DNA of 64,000 nucleotides from Berghia stephanieae (taxonomy: Eukaryota > Mollusca > Gastropoda > Nudibranchia > Aeolidiidae). How positions within the stretch are numbered: position 1 is the stretch's first letter; each line of letters opens with the position of its first letter. The DNA is taken from positions 127,646,849 through 127,710,848 of the forward strand of contig CM067443.1 of the NCBI GenBank assembly GCA_034508935.3, in the 5' to 3' direction. Shown here piece by piece: positions 32,214 through 44,749 of the stretch. The translations under genes and the position numbers were made by a program. Under the pieces are notes generated by a model, which had not been told where the DNA came from, did not search any database, and saw only the letters and a program-made list of their open reading frames with translations.

Positions 32214-33000
32214 TTGTTTTGTTTTTAAGGTTTTACAGCGCTTGCAACACATTAAGGTCATATCAGCGCCAGTAAAAAGGAAGACATTAGGATAAAAATT
32301 TCTAGAATTACAATTAAAGCACCAAGAAAACATAAGACATAGGAGAATTGGTTGAAATAGGAAACAGATGTAGATTCCAAGAACACATATCAAAGTACTT
32401 AGTTTGAGATCACCTAAAACTCTCATCCAGACAAAAGCACAGATCCCCACTAAGAGGAATACACTCAAATGTTTCCAAATCATAAATAATATGTAAACAA
32501 AACATAATACAGTGCATAACAGAGAGATGATTTACAAGACACAAAATATCTTCCAAAACTCTAACTATACATTTGACTGTTTCCGTCCCAGTTAGGGTAA
32601 TCTCATTCCAAGACAAAGATAGAAGCATGTTGGAAAACAGATATAGGGGGATAGAAGACACAGTAACCCCATCAAGACCTATAAATCTCATCCGGACACA
32701 AGCACAAGATCCAACAAAGAGGAATACACTCAAATGCTTACATTATACATTCAAAATAACAAATATAATAATACATAACAGCGAGATGATTTACAAGTAA
32801 AAAAATATAATCTCCCAAAACAATATGCATTTGATTGTTTCCTTCCTAGCCAAGGACTACAGCCATGGCCGGGACAAAACCAAGTATTCTCATTCCAAGA
32901 TAAAGACAGAAAGAAAATTGGAAAACAGCTATAAGGGGATAGAAGACACAGTAAGTGCCACCCTGCCCACTATGGGAGGCCAAGAACCCCACTGAGTGTG
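32214..33000 (+). repeat. Dispersed repeat B, copy 2 (with a duplicated 3' part)
   Basis: Starts TTAAGGTTTTACAGCGCTTG, then CAGCGCCAGTAAAAAGGAAG, AATACACTCAAATG, AGAGATGATTTACAAG, TACATTTGACTGTTTCC, CATTCCAAGACAAAG and GGGGATAGAAGACACAGTA. From about 32680 the second half (ATCCGGACACAAGC onward) is repeated. This makes a one-and-a-half unit array. Confidence 0.75.
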
Positions 33001-33149
33001 CAAGATCTGTTTGTTCAAAACCCTGCTTGTTCGTTCTTCTGTCATTTTTGAGTCAACCACATTCCAGTGTGGTTGCTAGCACCATGTGGAACCCTTCTCC
33101 TTCCCTTTTAGGACAATGAGCTTGGGACCAGTTCTAGAGGAGTTGATGC

Positions 33150-33352
33150 ATAGTTTAATTCTTGAAAAAGTATCTTTACTCACATTCTCTCATCTTACTC
33201 TGGAGTAAAATGGGTACCTGGCTGATAACAGTGTTGTCTCTGTCGGAACAAAAATTATATATGCCAAAATTGTTGGCTAGGGACCTCTTATAAAGAAAGC
33301 GCTTTGAGCATGTTTAGTGAATATTGGGCTTTATAAATGCTGATGATATTTT
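33150..33352 (+). mobile_element. SINE-A body fragment
   Basis: Lacks the tRNA head. The body CTCTGGAGTAAAATGGGTAC and tail AAGCGCTTTGAGCATGTTTA are clear, ending in TTTATAAATGCTGATG. Lies between two copies of repeat B. Confidence 0.75.
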
Positions 33353-33487
33353 TCAAATCGGCTAAAAAATGGAATGTTGTTCATGAATCCATTGAACAAG
33401 TGTATCAAACTTGTCTCAACATTTTGTTCATATGCGTGCAAAATTGATCAGTTTAAGCATCATTGGCATTTAAAGTTGTTCGTTTAG

Positions 33488-33870
33488 TTTTTAAGGGTTT
33501 TACGGCGCTTGCGACACATTAGGTCATTTCAGAGACAGTAAAAAGGAAGAAAATAATAGGATAGTCAAAAAATTATAGATTTACAATTGAAAGCACATGA
33601 GAAAAAGTAAGGGGAAAGGTTCAAATATTACAAATCATTATATATATGTAAAAGTACAGTACATAACAGATGATTTACCAAGGACAAAAATATCATCTCC
33701 CAAAACTAACTATACATTTGACTGTTTCCCTCCCAGCCAGGGTATCCGGCCAGGACAAAACCAAGTAATCTCATTCCAAGGCAAAGACAGAAAGCAAGTT
33801 GGAAAACAGATATAGGGGATAGAAGACACAGTATGTGTCTCCCTGCCCACTATGGGAGATGGCATTTAAA
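33488..33870 (+). repeat. Dispersed repeat B, copy 3
   Basis: Begins GGGTTTTACGGCGCTTGCGA and ends GGGGATAGAAGACACAGTAT then CCCTGCCCACTATGGGAG. Shorter than copy 2, with an internal deletion. Confidence 0.75.
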
Positions 33871-34949
33871 GTAATTCAAGAGAGAGAGGGAGTGGTGGTA
33901 CCAATTGCGTAATTTAAATTTTCAGATCTTTATTCACTGAATTGCAGCTTTGAAAATCAACACTTGAGACATGATTCAATAATTTGACATAATGAGACGA
34001 AATATAGTTAAAGTTAAAGCCTGACTCAGTATGAAGACAAACATAATAAGCGAGTATGCGTGCACACACACACAAACACACACATACAAATGGACACATT
34101 TCACAGAAACCACATGCATGGATTAAAATACTTCGAATTTGCACAGTAAATCATTTTTGTATTGAATTACACTTTTCCAGATCAATAAAACATCTTAATT
34201 CCATGAGACTCATTAGACAGAATTCACTAAGGTAAAAAACAAACAAATAATAAATAGCTACTGTATTATTTAGGCAGATTCCAAAAAAACATTTTGAGTG
34301 AGTGTATTATTTAGATGGACGTTTTGTTGTGGATACATTACACATAACAGCTTAATTTAGTTTCTTCAAAGTACACACATTGACAAATTTTCAAGTCTTA
34401 AGATCAAATGACGACTTAAGCGTCAGCACTGTATTCTGCTGTTGTGAAGGATAAAACGTATTTTGACTATCACTATCACTAACAGTAACAGTGTGTTGAG
34501 ACCTCATTAAAATTTCCACTTAAATAAGATACCCCAATCGGGGGGAGGGTGTTATATTTATGTTGATTTCATTTAAATGAGACTTACCAAATATTTAACA
34601 CAATTATAGTAATCTTTTTGTTTTATTTTGCTGTTATAGATAACAGCAAAACACATACTATGCAACATATAGCCATTAGATGTTATAAACATAACTTAAA
34701 TAATATTTGAAATTAATACAACAATTGCCAAGGGGAGACAGTTTGAAAATTTTGTTTTAATCTAAAATAAAAAATATTGACAAATCACAACTGAGTTTAT
34801 CATGGACTTGAGGAATTGGCTTTAAATTAATATCAGAATTATATGTATTATGGAAAGTGCATTGTAATAATTTGTAATAATAATGTGAACCGTTCTGCCT
34901 CCGGCTTACCCCATATTGGGTGGCAACTTGTAAGACACTCATAATCGTA
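33871..34949. other. Intergenic, no gene seen
   Basis: AT-rich DNA with a short (CA)n stretch at 34060-34085. No reading frame or repeat is recognised with confidence. Confidence 0.5.
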
Positions 34950-34951
34950 TA

Positions 34952-35552
34952 CAGTGCAACCTCGATATAACGACATCGTCGGGACCGGGAAAACGTGTCG
35001 TTATAGAGGGATGTCGTTACAGAGAGGTTTCCTATGTGTGTATATCAGGAGGTGTTTTGGGTCTTGTGTAGTGAATGTATACTTTTTCATTTTCCCTCTG
35101 TAGTTTATCCGGGCTTGGGACCGGCAATGAATGGAGAGTGGACAAACGATTTATAAACAGTCCAGTGTTGACCTGTCACAGGCATTCATTGGGTGAAAGG
35201 CGAGCCTTCTGATTGGCTGCGGTGTTGTACAAATGTGACTATTGATTGGCTGAAAAAGAAGCATTTTCATTGGCTACAATAAGAACTCGCTCTGGGCTTA
35301 TTACGAGTAGACAACATGCATAGAATGGAAGATACCACTTGTAATAGTTATGAACAATTTCATGGTAGACAAACACCTTCAAGGTTTGTCGGACCAGAAA
35401 TGTCGTTATACAGGGGTTTTGCTGAAATGTACGTTGCTATAGAGGGGTTTTTATTACTAATGATATATAGTAAAATAAAATGGGACCTGAGTACCATGTC
35501 GTTATACAGGGAATGTCGCTATAATAGATGTCGTTACATCGGGGTTGCACTG
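34952..35552. mobile_element. pogo/Tigger-like MITE, 601 bp
   Basis: Terminal inverted repeats CAGTGCAACCTCGATATAAC and its partner ending CATCGGGGTTGCACTG, flanked by TA on both sides (34950-34951 and 35553-35554). CAGTGnAACCTCGATATAACGA ends and TA target sites are typical of the pogo/Tigger group. The interior has no transposase. Sub-terminal TCGTTATA motifs repeat several times near both ends. Confidence 0.85.
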
Positions 35553-35554
35553 TA

Positions 35555-38323
35555 TTTTAAAAAAAATAAAAAAATTCAGATCTGACTTTTTCTTTTCTTT
35601 ACTTTATTTTTAAAGATAAAATTTGTTAATGAGATAATACATAGTATTGTGATAGAAGCTAGTAAAAAATATAATATTATTGTGAATATAAAATTATGCG
35701 TGGATATCAAAATATGATAAAATAAAGTGAATATCAAAAACCACATGACATTTCTATGCATATTATCTGTGAGTAAATAAAAAGATATATATAAAATGAA
35801 CTACTACTTTGGCAGTAAATAAATATAAATGCTAAACAACTCGGGATTTGCGCATTTTGATAACACTTTTGGCGGCTAGCAAATATTTGTGGAGAGGAGA
35901 AAGATTGTAAAGATTTGGGACAAGGAAGAAGGGAAGGAAGCTAAGAGAAAAAAACAACTCTTATTCCCTCCCCCCGCCACCACACACACACACACACAAC
36001 ATAAAAAATGCCAAAAAAGCAACAAAAAACAACAAAACCCACCAAAAATAAACAATCCTACGAATATGTGTGCACGTATGTATCCTATGTATGTATGAAG
36101 CCAAGTGCCAAAACCGAGTCCAGCATTGGACTTACGGTAGTGATACTTCCATTTGGACTTGACAGGTAAGAATAAAGGGAAGGGGAACGGGAGATAGATT
36201 GTGTGTTTGTTTGTTTGTTGCTTTAGGTCTCTTCCAACACAATTGAGGTTATATGAGAGACCGCTGAAACAAAAAAACAAGCAATCTAACAAAATAGTAC
36301 AAATGTCAATCAAAATCATAACCTAAAGATATCATAAGCTAAATTATAAATAACCAAGAACAAACAGGCAGAGGATTTACAGGAAAAAAAATATCCCCTG
36401 TCAAAAATACAATCACAAACCAAAGAAGCAGGATAGGCTAGTAAAGAGAAGAAGAAACGACATCACTATCGGATCGTCCACCCATGCGAACATCATAGGT
36501 ATATGATTCAAGGGTGATGCTCCCATCCAACCACCCGCTAGATTGTGTGCAAATGGGAAATAAAATATATTCATGATGAGGCATGGTGTGATGAAATCAC
36601 TTCATATATTATAGCATCACATTAAGTTGTTTTTATGAGCCACAAGGCCATGGAACCAGATTTATCTCTAAGTTCATTGCACCATTGATCAGACATCATC
36701 ATTGCTTGTCTCCCTTATTATGAGACGCAGATCTATAGCAAAGTAATTTCAGTCAGATTTAACAAACACAACAATTCGATTTAAGCTGGGTGGCCAAAGG
36801 GGTCAGAAAAGCAGTCCAAGACTAAACATCAGCAGACAACTTTTGTATAATTTGATGTAGTGGAAGGTAAAATATGTCTATGGTTTAAAAAATAATATAA
36901 GCTGTTTGTGCCATGTCTCAAAAACTGTGAATAAGAAGTCAGTTCTTGCTTGTGGTATTTCAACTTCAATTTATAAGGTCATGTGATGCATTCCAAGTAT
37001 AAAAGCCCCAAATGAGAAGAAAATAACATTCTAAAAATAGCAAAGTTCCCCAACAATAGCAAAGTCCAAAGCAATGATGGTGCAGACAAAACAGACTTGA
37101 GTAGGCTAGTGATTACTGGTGGTGCAGACTAATACTAATATTACATCCAGACACATTCTCACAAAACAACCTTTGTCCTTTTGGCAAGAAAACCTTTACT
37201 TCATATACCAATCATTTCAGCAATGGCAAGTCACAAATCTGAGACTTCCAAGTTTCAGGTTTGACTTGTTGAGTTTTAACTTGTAGCATGTTATTGATAA
37301 TCTCAATCGGTCAATATTTGTAGGAAAAGGTTACTGTCCAAAATGAAAATAATAAATATGTACAACTAGAATATGGGAGTTTGACAATCGTATGCAGTTA
37401 ATAAAAAAAAGTAAACTTCTTGTGATCTAGGCTGGCCATGGCCAATGGGATAATTTTGTCTAGATTTTAACATGATAAAAATCTTGATGCACTTCCCAAA
37501 ACTTAATGCATTCCTTTATAGTGGCAGGTCACGCAGAACTTAATTTCCACTTCATACAGTTAGTAATCTGTTGATGGTTTTTAAATATTAGAACTGTTAA
37601 AATATTCTTCAATGCCAATAGCTAAGTACTCATTTACTTCTGAGTCGAGAGGGATAATTTGTGTAAAGTGCCTTACCCAATCATACAATGCCATGTCTTA
37701 CAATTTTGCTCAGGTTGCTGTCCACGCTCAATATCACTCAACTTGTCATCCCATTTTCAGACTAGCAACAACAATTTGATTTTACATGCAGGATAAAATT
37801 GCTTTGCTCTTGAAATAAAAGATAACGCACATTACATTATGTCCGAAATATCTTTTAAAGATTTAAAGAAAACATCTCTAAATGATCATCGGTCATAATC
37901 ACCATAATCTACAGACAAGCAAAGCAGACAGCAAGAGTTATTAAAATGGAGTAGTTATTTAAATACAAAAATGGATAAAATATAACTTACAGGGCAATGA
38001 ATTCACCGCAAAGTTAAAAAAAGAAAATCAAAATAGTAATAACAAAACAAATGATGTGAACTTTACATAAAGAATTTCACATTTCATCAAATAAATTATA
38101 AATGATTTTTCATAAATAATTGTTAATCTCACACTCCGGGCAATCATTTTGAATATAAAATTAGAGAGTAAATAATGACTATACTTTAATAAAAATATCA
38201 ACTTTCAAAAAGAAGAGCTTCACAAATGTATGCATATTTCTGACAAGAAATAGAGCTCACTCGTATGATCCTTTCAACCTTAAAACAGCCATAAATCTTT
38301 TTTTTTAAGTATTTGTTTTGGGT
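35555..38323. other. Intergenic, no gene seen
   Basis: Holds a (CA)n tract at 35980-36000. A patch at 36200-36420 (GGATTTACAGGAAAAAAAAT and nearby) looks like a distant relative of repeat B. The stretch 36560-38320 shows nothing recognisable. Part of it could be CSPG4 3' UTR, since that gene ends at 40432 on the minus strand. Confidence 0.4.
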
Positions 38324-39075
38324 TTTTTACAAGTTGTTTACAGTGCTTGCAATACCAACACTATTTAACTATAAGATCATTTCTGCGCCAGTAACATTAT
38401 AAGAAGATAAAAGGTCAAGAGAATTTAGATCTTACTTAACTTATCCAAATTAGCGACCGGCTAAGCTTTAGCACTTAAATCTCATGCTAAGATGTACAAA
38501 TTGGACGTCTATTGCAGTTGTTCCTATTGACTGTAAGGTGTGTTACACTAAATATAGTGCTAACGGTGCCCATGAACAAAAATAATCAAGACAAAATGCT
38601 GAAATAGAGATCAGAAGTAGATCAAAGAGTAGGACTCTATCCATGCATATCGTCTGAGACGACAAACAAGCCCAATATGCATATTGTTTTAAGAAAAAGT
38701 AAGACATAGGGGAACTGGGAACAAATAGGGATCAGATGTAGATTCCAAGAGCACACCACCAATGTACTTAGTTTGAGATCACCTATAACTATAAGTCTCA
38801 TCTGGACACAAGCACAAAATCCAACAAGGAGGAATACACTCAAATGCTTACAATATACATTCAAAATAATAATATAATAATACATAACAGAGAGATGATT
38901 TACAAGGAAAAAAATATCATCCCCCCAAAAAATAACTATTCATTTGACTGTTTCCCTCCCAGCTAGGACTCTGGCCAGGGCCAGGACAAAACCATGTAAT
39001 CTCATTCCAAGACAAAGACAGAAAGCATGTTGGAAAACAGATATAAGGGGATAGAAGACACAGTATGTGGAAGCA
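38324..39075 (+). repeat. Dispersed repeat B, copy 4
   Basis: The 5' block (TTACAGTGCTTGCAAT, TCTGCGCCAGTAAC) lies at 38324-38420. After about 270 bp of other sequence, it resumes at 38690 with GAAAAAGTAAGACATAGGGG. It runs on to GGGGATAGAAGACACAGTAT. The break looks like an insertion into the repeat. Confidence 0.7.
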
Positions 39076-39615
39076 TGGAAGGTCAGGAACCCCACCCAGC
39101 AATATGCATACATACAATAACAGGCTCTATGTTAAAAGAGATGGTATGCACACAGATGTTTACACAATTCACATTATTTGAAAAACATGACAATTATGAA
39201 ATATATATTGAAGACATAATTCATAAGAAAAGATTTAAAAATTCAGCCAGGAATTAAATGAAACCAAATGGTATTATTACAGAATAAGTAAGTCTAAAAT
39301 TAAAAGGAAAAGGGAAAGACGAAGCAAGTGAGATCCCGGCAAGTGATCTCCTCGGCTAGAATGTGAAAGTCAAGGACCATTCCCTACCTATTAAATAATA
39401 CATAATGATCTTATGTCTCAAGTATTTGATGACGCTTGTGTGATCATCGTATTTGCAACTATCCATAAAGGCCAGTAAATGTTTTCAAAAATTGAAAAGA
39501 AATAAAATGAGTATTTGCAATAAGCATTCAGCAACATTTCTTCAAATTTAAAAATGGATAATTAGTTAGTATACAGATGTGGTCAACAAATTAAATATAC
39601 TTGTTTCATGTGATA

Positions 39616-39639
39616 ATGATGATGATGATGATAATAATG

Positions 39640-39694
<55 letters not shown>

Positions 39695-39710
39695 TTATGA
39701 TGTTGATGAT

Positions 39711-39768
<58 letters not shown>

Positions 39769-39785
39769 TGAAGATGATGGTGATT

Positions 39786-39850
<65 letters not shown>

Positions 39851-39851
39851 A
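39616..39851. repeat. Compound (AAT)n/(GAT)n microsatellite
   Basis: Alternating GAT and AAT arrays over about 235 bp, in the region downstream of CSPG4. The poly-Asn, poly-Ile and poly-Met frames are artefacts. Confidence 0.95.
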
Positions 39852-40339
39852 AAAAAAAAATAATATAACTTTATTAATTTTTAAAATATTGTAAGACGCC
39901 ATCACTAGGCATTCCAAGAAAATATAAATAGGCCTACACTGTATATCAGTCATCAAACAAACATCAGATGTCAACAGGAATCACCCAAGTTGTCCGAGTA
40001 CATAAATTGGGAGTTTATAATATTGCTCAAGGATAAAAACATACGAATTGTTGATTGTGACTTCTTCATTCCCGAAATGGAAAATTCAATTTAACCAATA
40101 TCACACTCAATGGATATTTTCTCGCAGGATCCTTCAAGATTATTATTTCTTGTTTCAAACTTCACTCTAAACTATGCATTCATTACTTTTTATACAGTCA
40201 TCGACAGTGTAAATTCAAAATAAGCACCCAGCAATTGGTCTGCATTCATTTTCTAATCATTTGATTAGTTAACTAATCACTCAGTTCATGAATTTTCCAT
40301 TAATCCACCCTGTCTTTACACTTCAACTTATAATTCCAG

Positions 40340-40420
40340 ACACCCAAAACTCATTCATTCATTAATCCACCCACCCATCCATCCACGCATATCATATCCA
40401 TCCATCTATCCTCCCATGCT
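40340..40420. repeat. Degenerate CATT/CCAT tetranucleotide tract
   Basis: Repeats of CATTCATT, CCACCCAT and CCATCCAT just downstream of the CSPG4 stop on the minus strand. Confidence 0.6.
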
Positions 40421-40431
40421 TCAAATTTACC

Positions 40432-43400
40432 CTACAACCAGTATTGATTGTTTCGTAAGACTGGCTGACTATTATAACAATGTTGCAACAAATCTGGATC
40501 CATCAAGCTCCACTCTATCAGATCACCGCTGGTGTTTGAACCTCTTCCGCCACCACCACCACCACTCACAAAATCAGTGTCATCTTCATCATCAACACCA
40601 CCTGAATGCTGCCTAAACACAGGCGATGTCTTGGTCATTGATGTGTTATGGTCTCGTATCCACTGCCCTGTGTCACTGATATTATGGCTATTGTTGATGT
40701 GAGATGTGTTAACGTACGTGTCATCAGTCTTGCTACACGGAGTCATCAAGGCTGTGTCTTCCTCCCTTGCTGGGGAGTCATCATTGTCAGAATGAGGCTC
40801 GATAAAAACATGGGGTTGTTCTAGCTGTAGAGGCCCAGAGATATACGGTCTTGGTTTGACAAACTTGTCCTGTTGACTGTCAGACTGAAGTCGTCTACGC
40901 CTTTTCCAGCGTATGAATACGATGATTAAAATGATTAGGATGATGATGACGGCAACAGATGTAATGACGACACCAATTATGATGGTTGTGTCATTGTCAT
41001 CATTTCCTGGTCCCATAGCTGCCCCCTTCACCACATCTTCTCCCCCATCCTTCCTATCACCACCATCGAAGGTTGGAGATGACGTAGTCAAATTTGGAAT
41101 GGAATTAGTAAACTTTCCCCCAGAATCCTCTGAACCACTTTCACCACCAGTGCCACTTCCTTCATTCGTCGATTCTTTTCCGGGCTCTAGCTGAACAACA
41201 AACTCGCCTTTAGCTGGAGGGACGCCTTTGGCTGATAGAGAGTAGGAAAACCTATCCTCGGACTCAGACCCTACAGAGGCCACATAGTAGATCTTGGTGT
41301 ATACTATATCCTCAAATGTAAAAGAAGAAACTGGTGAATATTTAGACTTATCATCCACATTTCTCCGTTTACGATTCATTTTCATCATGATTTTCCCAAA
41401 TTTAGGTGGAGAAATAATTTCAAATCGCGGGTTGTCATTTGTCAGCTGTGCTAGCTGACTTGCATCCAGACTGGCTTTAGTAATAGCGACCTGAGATCCA
41501 GATGCTGATAAAAGAGGTCCTTGTTTTATCAGAGGTTTCATCACTATATCAAACTGCACAACATCACGAGAACTATCCATATAATCTAAATCTATATCAC
41601 ATACAAAGAAATCATCTCCTAAAGAATCATCATCAACAACATACACTACCAACCCATCTTCTAGGTCTCTTTGTGAAAATTCACTCACTTGCTCATGCAT
41701 CATCATAAGCTTACCATTCTGGGGCTGTTGTCTAACTGTATAGTGCAACCCCATTTCATCCCCATTAGTGGTGACTTTGAGATGGTCTTTAGACAAGAAG
41801 ACAGATCTCTGTCCTTGAGTAATTGGCACAGCTCTGTCGTCTGCCACTTGTATTTTTATTACAATGACAATTATTTGCATGACTGAATAGATGGGTGAAA
41901 ATTTCCTGTCCCACACTTTGAATCCCATGGTGCTTTCGCTATCTGGAGATCCGTCGTGTTTGAACACAATGAGGCCATCATTAACATCCTTTTGGTAAAA
42001 GAGGAAATGCCTCTGGTGGGAGAAGTAGATTTCACAAACTTTCCATTCTCGGGTTGTTTAATTATATCATATTCAATCCCCTCAGGACCAGTGTCAAGGT
42101 CAATAGTTGAAAGGATATGAGATGTGACATTGACTTCTAAACCCTGACTTACTGTGATCCTAGAATGACGATTGAGTAATTCAAATCGTTGATCATTGAT
42201 TGGTTCAATGTCCACGGTAAAGTTGAAGATAGAAGGTTGATCTATATTTGACTTTTGTCGAGGCACCAATATTTTGGCAGCAAATTGGAATAAGTCCTGA
42301 GGAGCATCAGTGTGGTCGTTGTTGTAGACAAGATCTCCATTGTTGATCTCTTTTTGCGTGAACACACCCCCCATCACTGCATCCTCATCCTTGAACCAAA
42401 GACTTCCATGTGACACGCGGGAGACAAAAGAGAATTCAACCTTGACATAGGACGAAAACTTTGAATTCGTTGTACAAGTTGACTCGAATTGAAATAGTCT
42501 GACGTAATTGTAACCTGCTGTCCTTCTGGTACAGAAGGTGCTTTTATTCCCAATAGCTTTCTATAATTTTCAGAATTTAGATTTGAGAAGGAAATCTGAA
42601 CAGATACTCGCTGATTATTTAAAGGTGTGGCATAAATGGATGAGACTTCAATATGAATTGTATCCAACTCGTCCCATGATCTCATCTGTGTCATGTGCTG
42701 GTAAAAGATTTTCCTTTGATTGATGTCATCTTGGGAAAATGTTTTGATTTCTGAAGGTCGTCCTGACACTAAGGTAACAAGTCGACCTTTAGCAGGTGTG
42801 GGTTTAATAATTGTGTATATGATAGGATGTGTGTAGTTGTCGTTAGATGTTGTTGTCTGGAGTGTTGTGTTGGTGATGGGCTGCAGGCTATTAGGGAAGG
42901 CCTGAATTGGTCGGTTGGTGGTCAGATGGAGTCTTACATGTCTGGCCTGGATACGGAATGTCCTCATTTGGTCGTTGTTGGCACCATCTGATGCCTGAAA
43001 TCGAAACTCACCAGTTTCAGAACCTGAAATGAACATGAAACATAAAAGAATTACTATCTCAACTGTTTTGTTTTTAAGTCATACAAAGTAAAAATGGTTT
43101 GAGAAACATTTCAGTGAAAGTAGAATTCGTTTTGTAAATTAAAGGTAAAGTATAGACAACGTGAATGGCTTTTTATAAAACTAATTTCCTAGCAGGATTT
43201 TCATTTTACCATAACTCAATTGTTTTCATCACACACTCAGATATCCAAACAGTTACCAATCATATTGTGTCTTGACTTTAAATAATTCAACCATATGTAC
43301 CCCATTTTAATACATTCTACTGATTAAATGTTTAATTTAAATCAAATGGAATGATGCTAAAGACTTTTAAAGATTTTTATACCCTCTGAAAAGAAGGCTG

Positions 43401-44674
43401 GCAAATTGCAGGTTTTCCCTGACAATTCTAAACTGGACTATCATCAAGAGATTAATACCAAGTTGGGTAGGAGAGAAAAAAAATTGTGGTCTCAAGATAC
43501 ACAATCCAACAACCACCAACTGATTCAAAATCTTTGATCCAATGAAAACACAGTATGGCCTTGTTTGCATCGATAGAGACAAAACAAACTTGGACATCTG
43601 AGCAAATGGTCAGATAATCTTAAATCTTTTTTATTTTTAACACCATTATAACATTTTAATATTTTTGGAGGGCGAGAAAAAGAAAGAAAGAAAATACCTT
43701 TTTTCTCACTTGTACACACTATAACTAGTTTTTACATCTTGATTACTAAACTAAGACCAGTTTTTACATCTTGATAATGATATATTTCCCCTTTTCTTCC
43801 TCTTTCCTTTACATCAATAAACAGCATTATTAAAGCACTTTACAAGTGGTACCTAGCCAACGGCATGACGTAATATGCTTCCACTGTTAGGCGGTTACAT
43901 TTTTTCCCCGACTCAGACTAAGCTTTTAGTGGCCAGGTACTCATTTTACACCTGAATAAAGTGAGAGAATGTGAGAAAAGGGCCTTTTCCAAGTACTCAA
44001 CTCTGCACTGCTCAGAGCAGGAATTGAACCAAAGACCTTCTGATGATAGATCAGATAGAAAATGAAAAAATATATTCTACATCTCCAAATGATGATGGTG
44101 ATGATGATAATGATGATGATGATGATTGTTGCCTTTTCAAAGGTTTTGCGGTGCTAGCAACATTTTAAAGTCATTTCAGCACCAGTTAAAAGGAGGATGA
44201 TAGGTGAAAAGGTGTAAATCTGAAGTTAAAAGTACCAAAGAAAAAGTAAGACAAAAAGGACTGGTTAAAATAAGGAACGAAAACCCACAAAAAATAAATC
44301 CATGTACCCATTACCTAAAAGTAGTCCTATCCAGGCACAAGCAAATTATGTCGCTATGAAGGATACACTCAAATGCTTATAAAGTAAAATATATTTACTA
44401 ATTACAATAATAGTACATATCAGAAAGATGATTATAAGGAAAAAAATATCACCTCTCCAAAAGAAAAAAAAAGGAAATATACATTTGACTATTTCCCTCT
44501 CAGCTAAGGACCACCACGACCAGTTAAAAACCGAGCAATATCAACCCAGAACAAAGACAGAGAGCACCATGGAAAGGGAACACTGATATAGGATAGAATA
44601 CATTGCAAAAGTCACTCTCTGCCTGGCCCATATGACCCCATACAGATGATAATGATGATGATGACGACGACGAC

Positions 44675-44749
<75 letters not shown>

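Noticed and set aside
39579-39974. Asn/Ile/Met- and His/Tyr-rich reading frames
   Set aside because: Products of the AAT/GAT compound microsatellite. The same holds for the His- and Ser-rich frames at 44524-44813.
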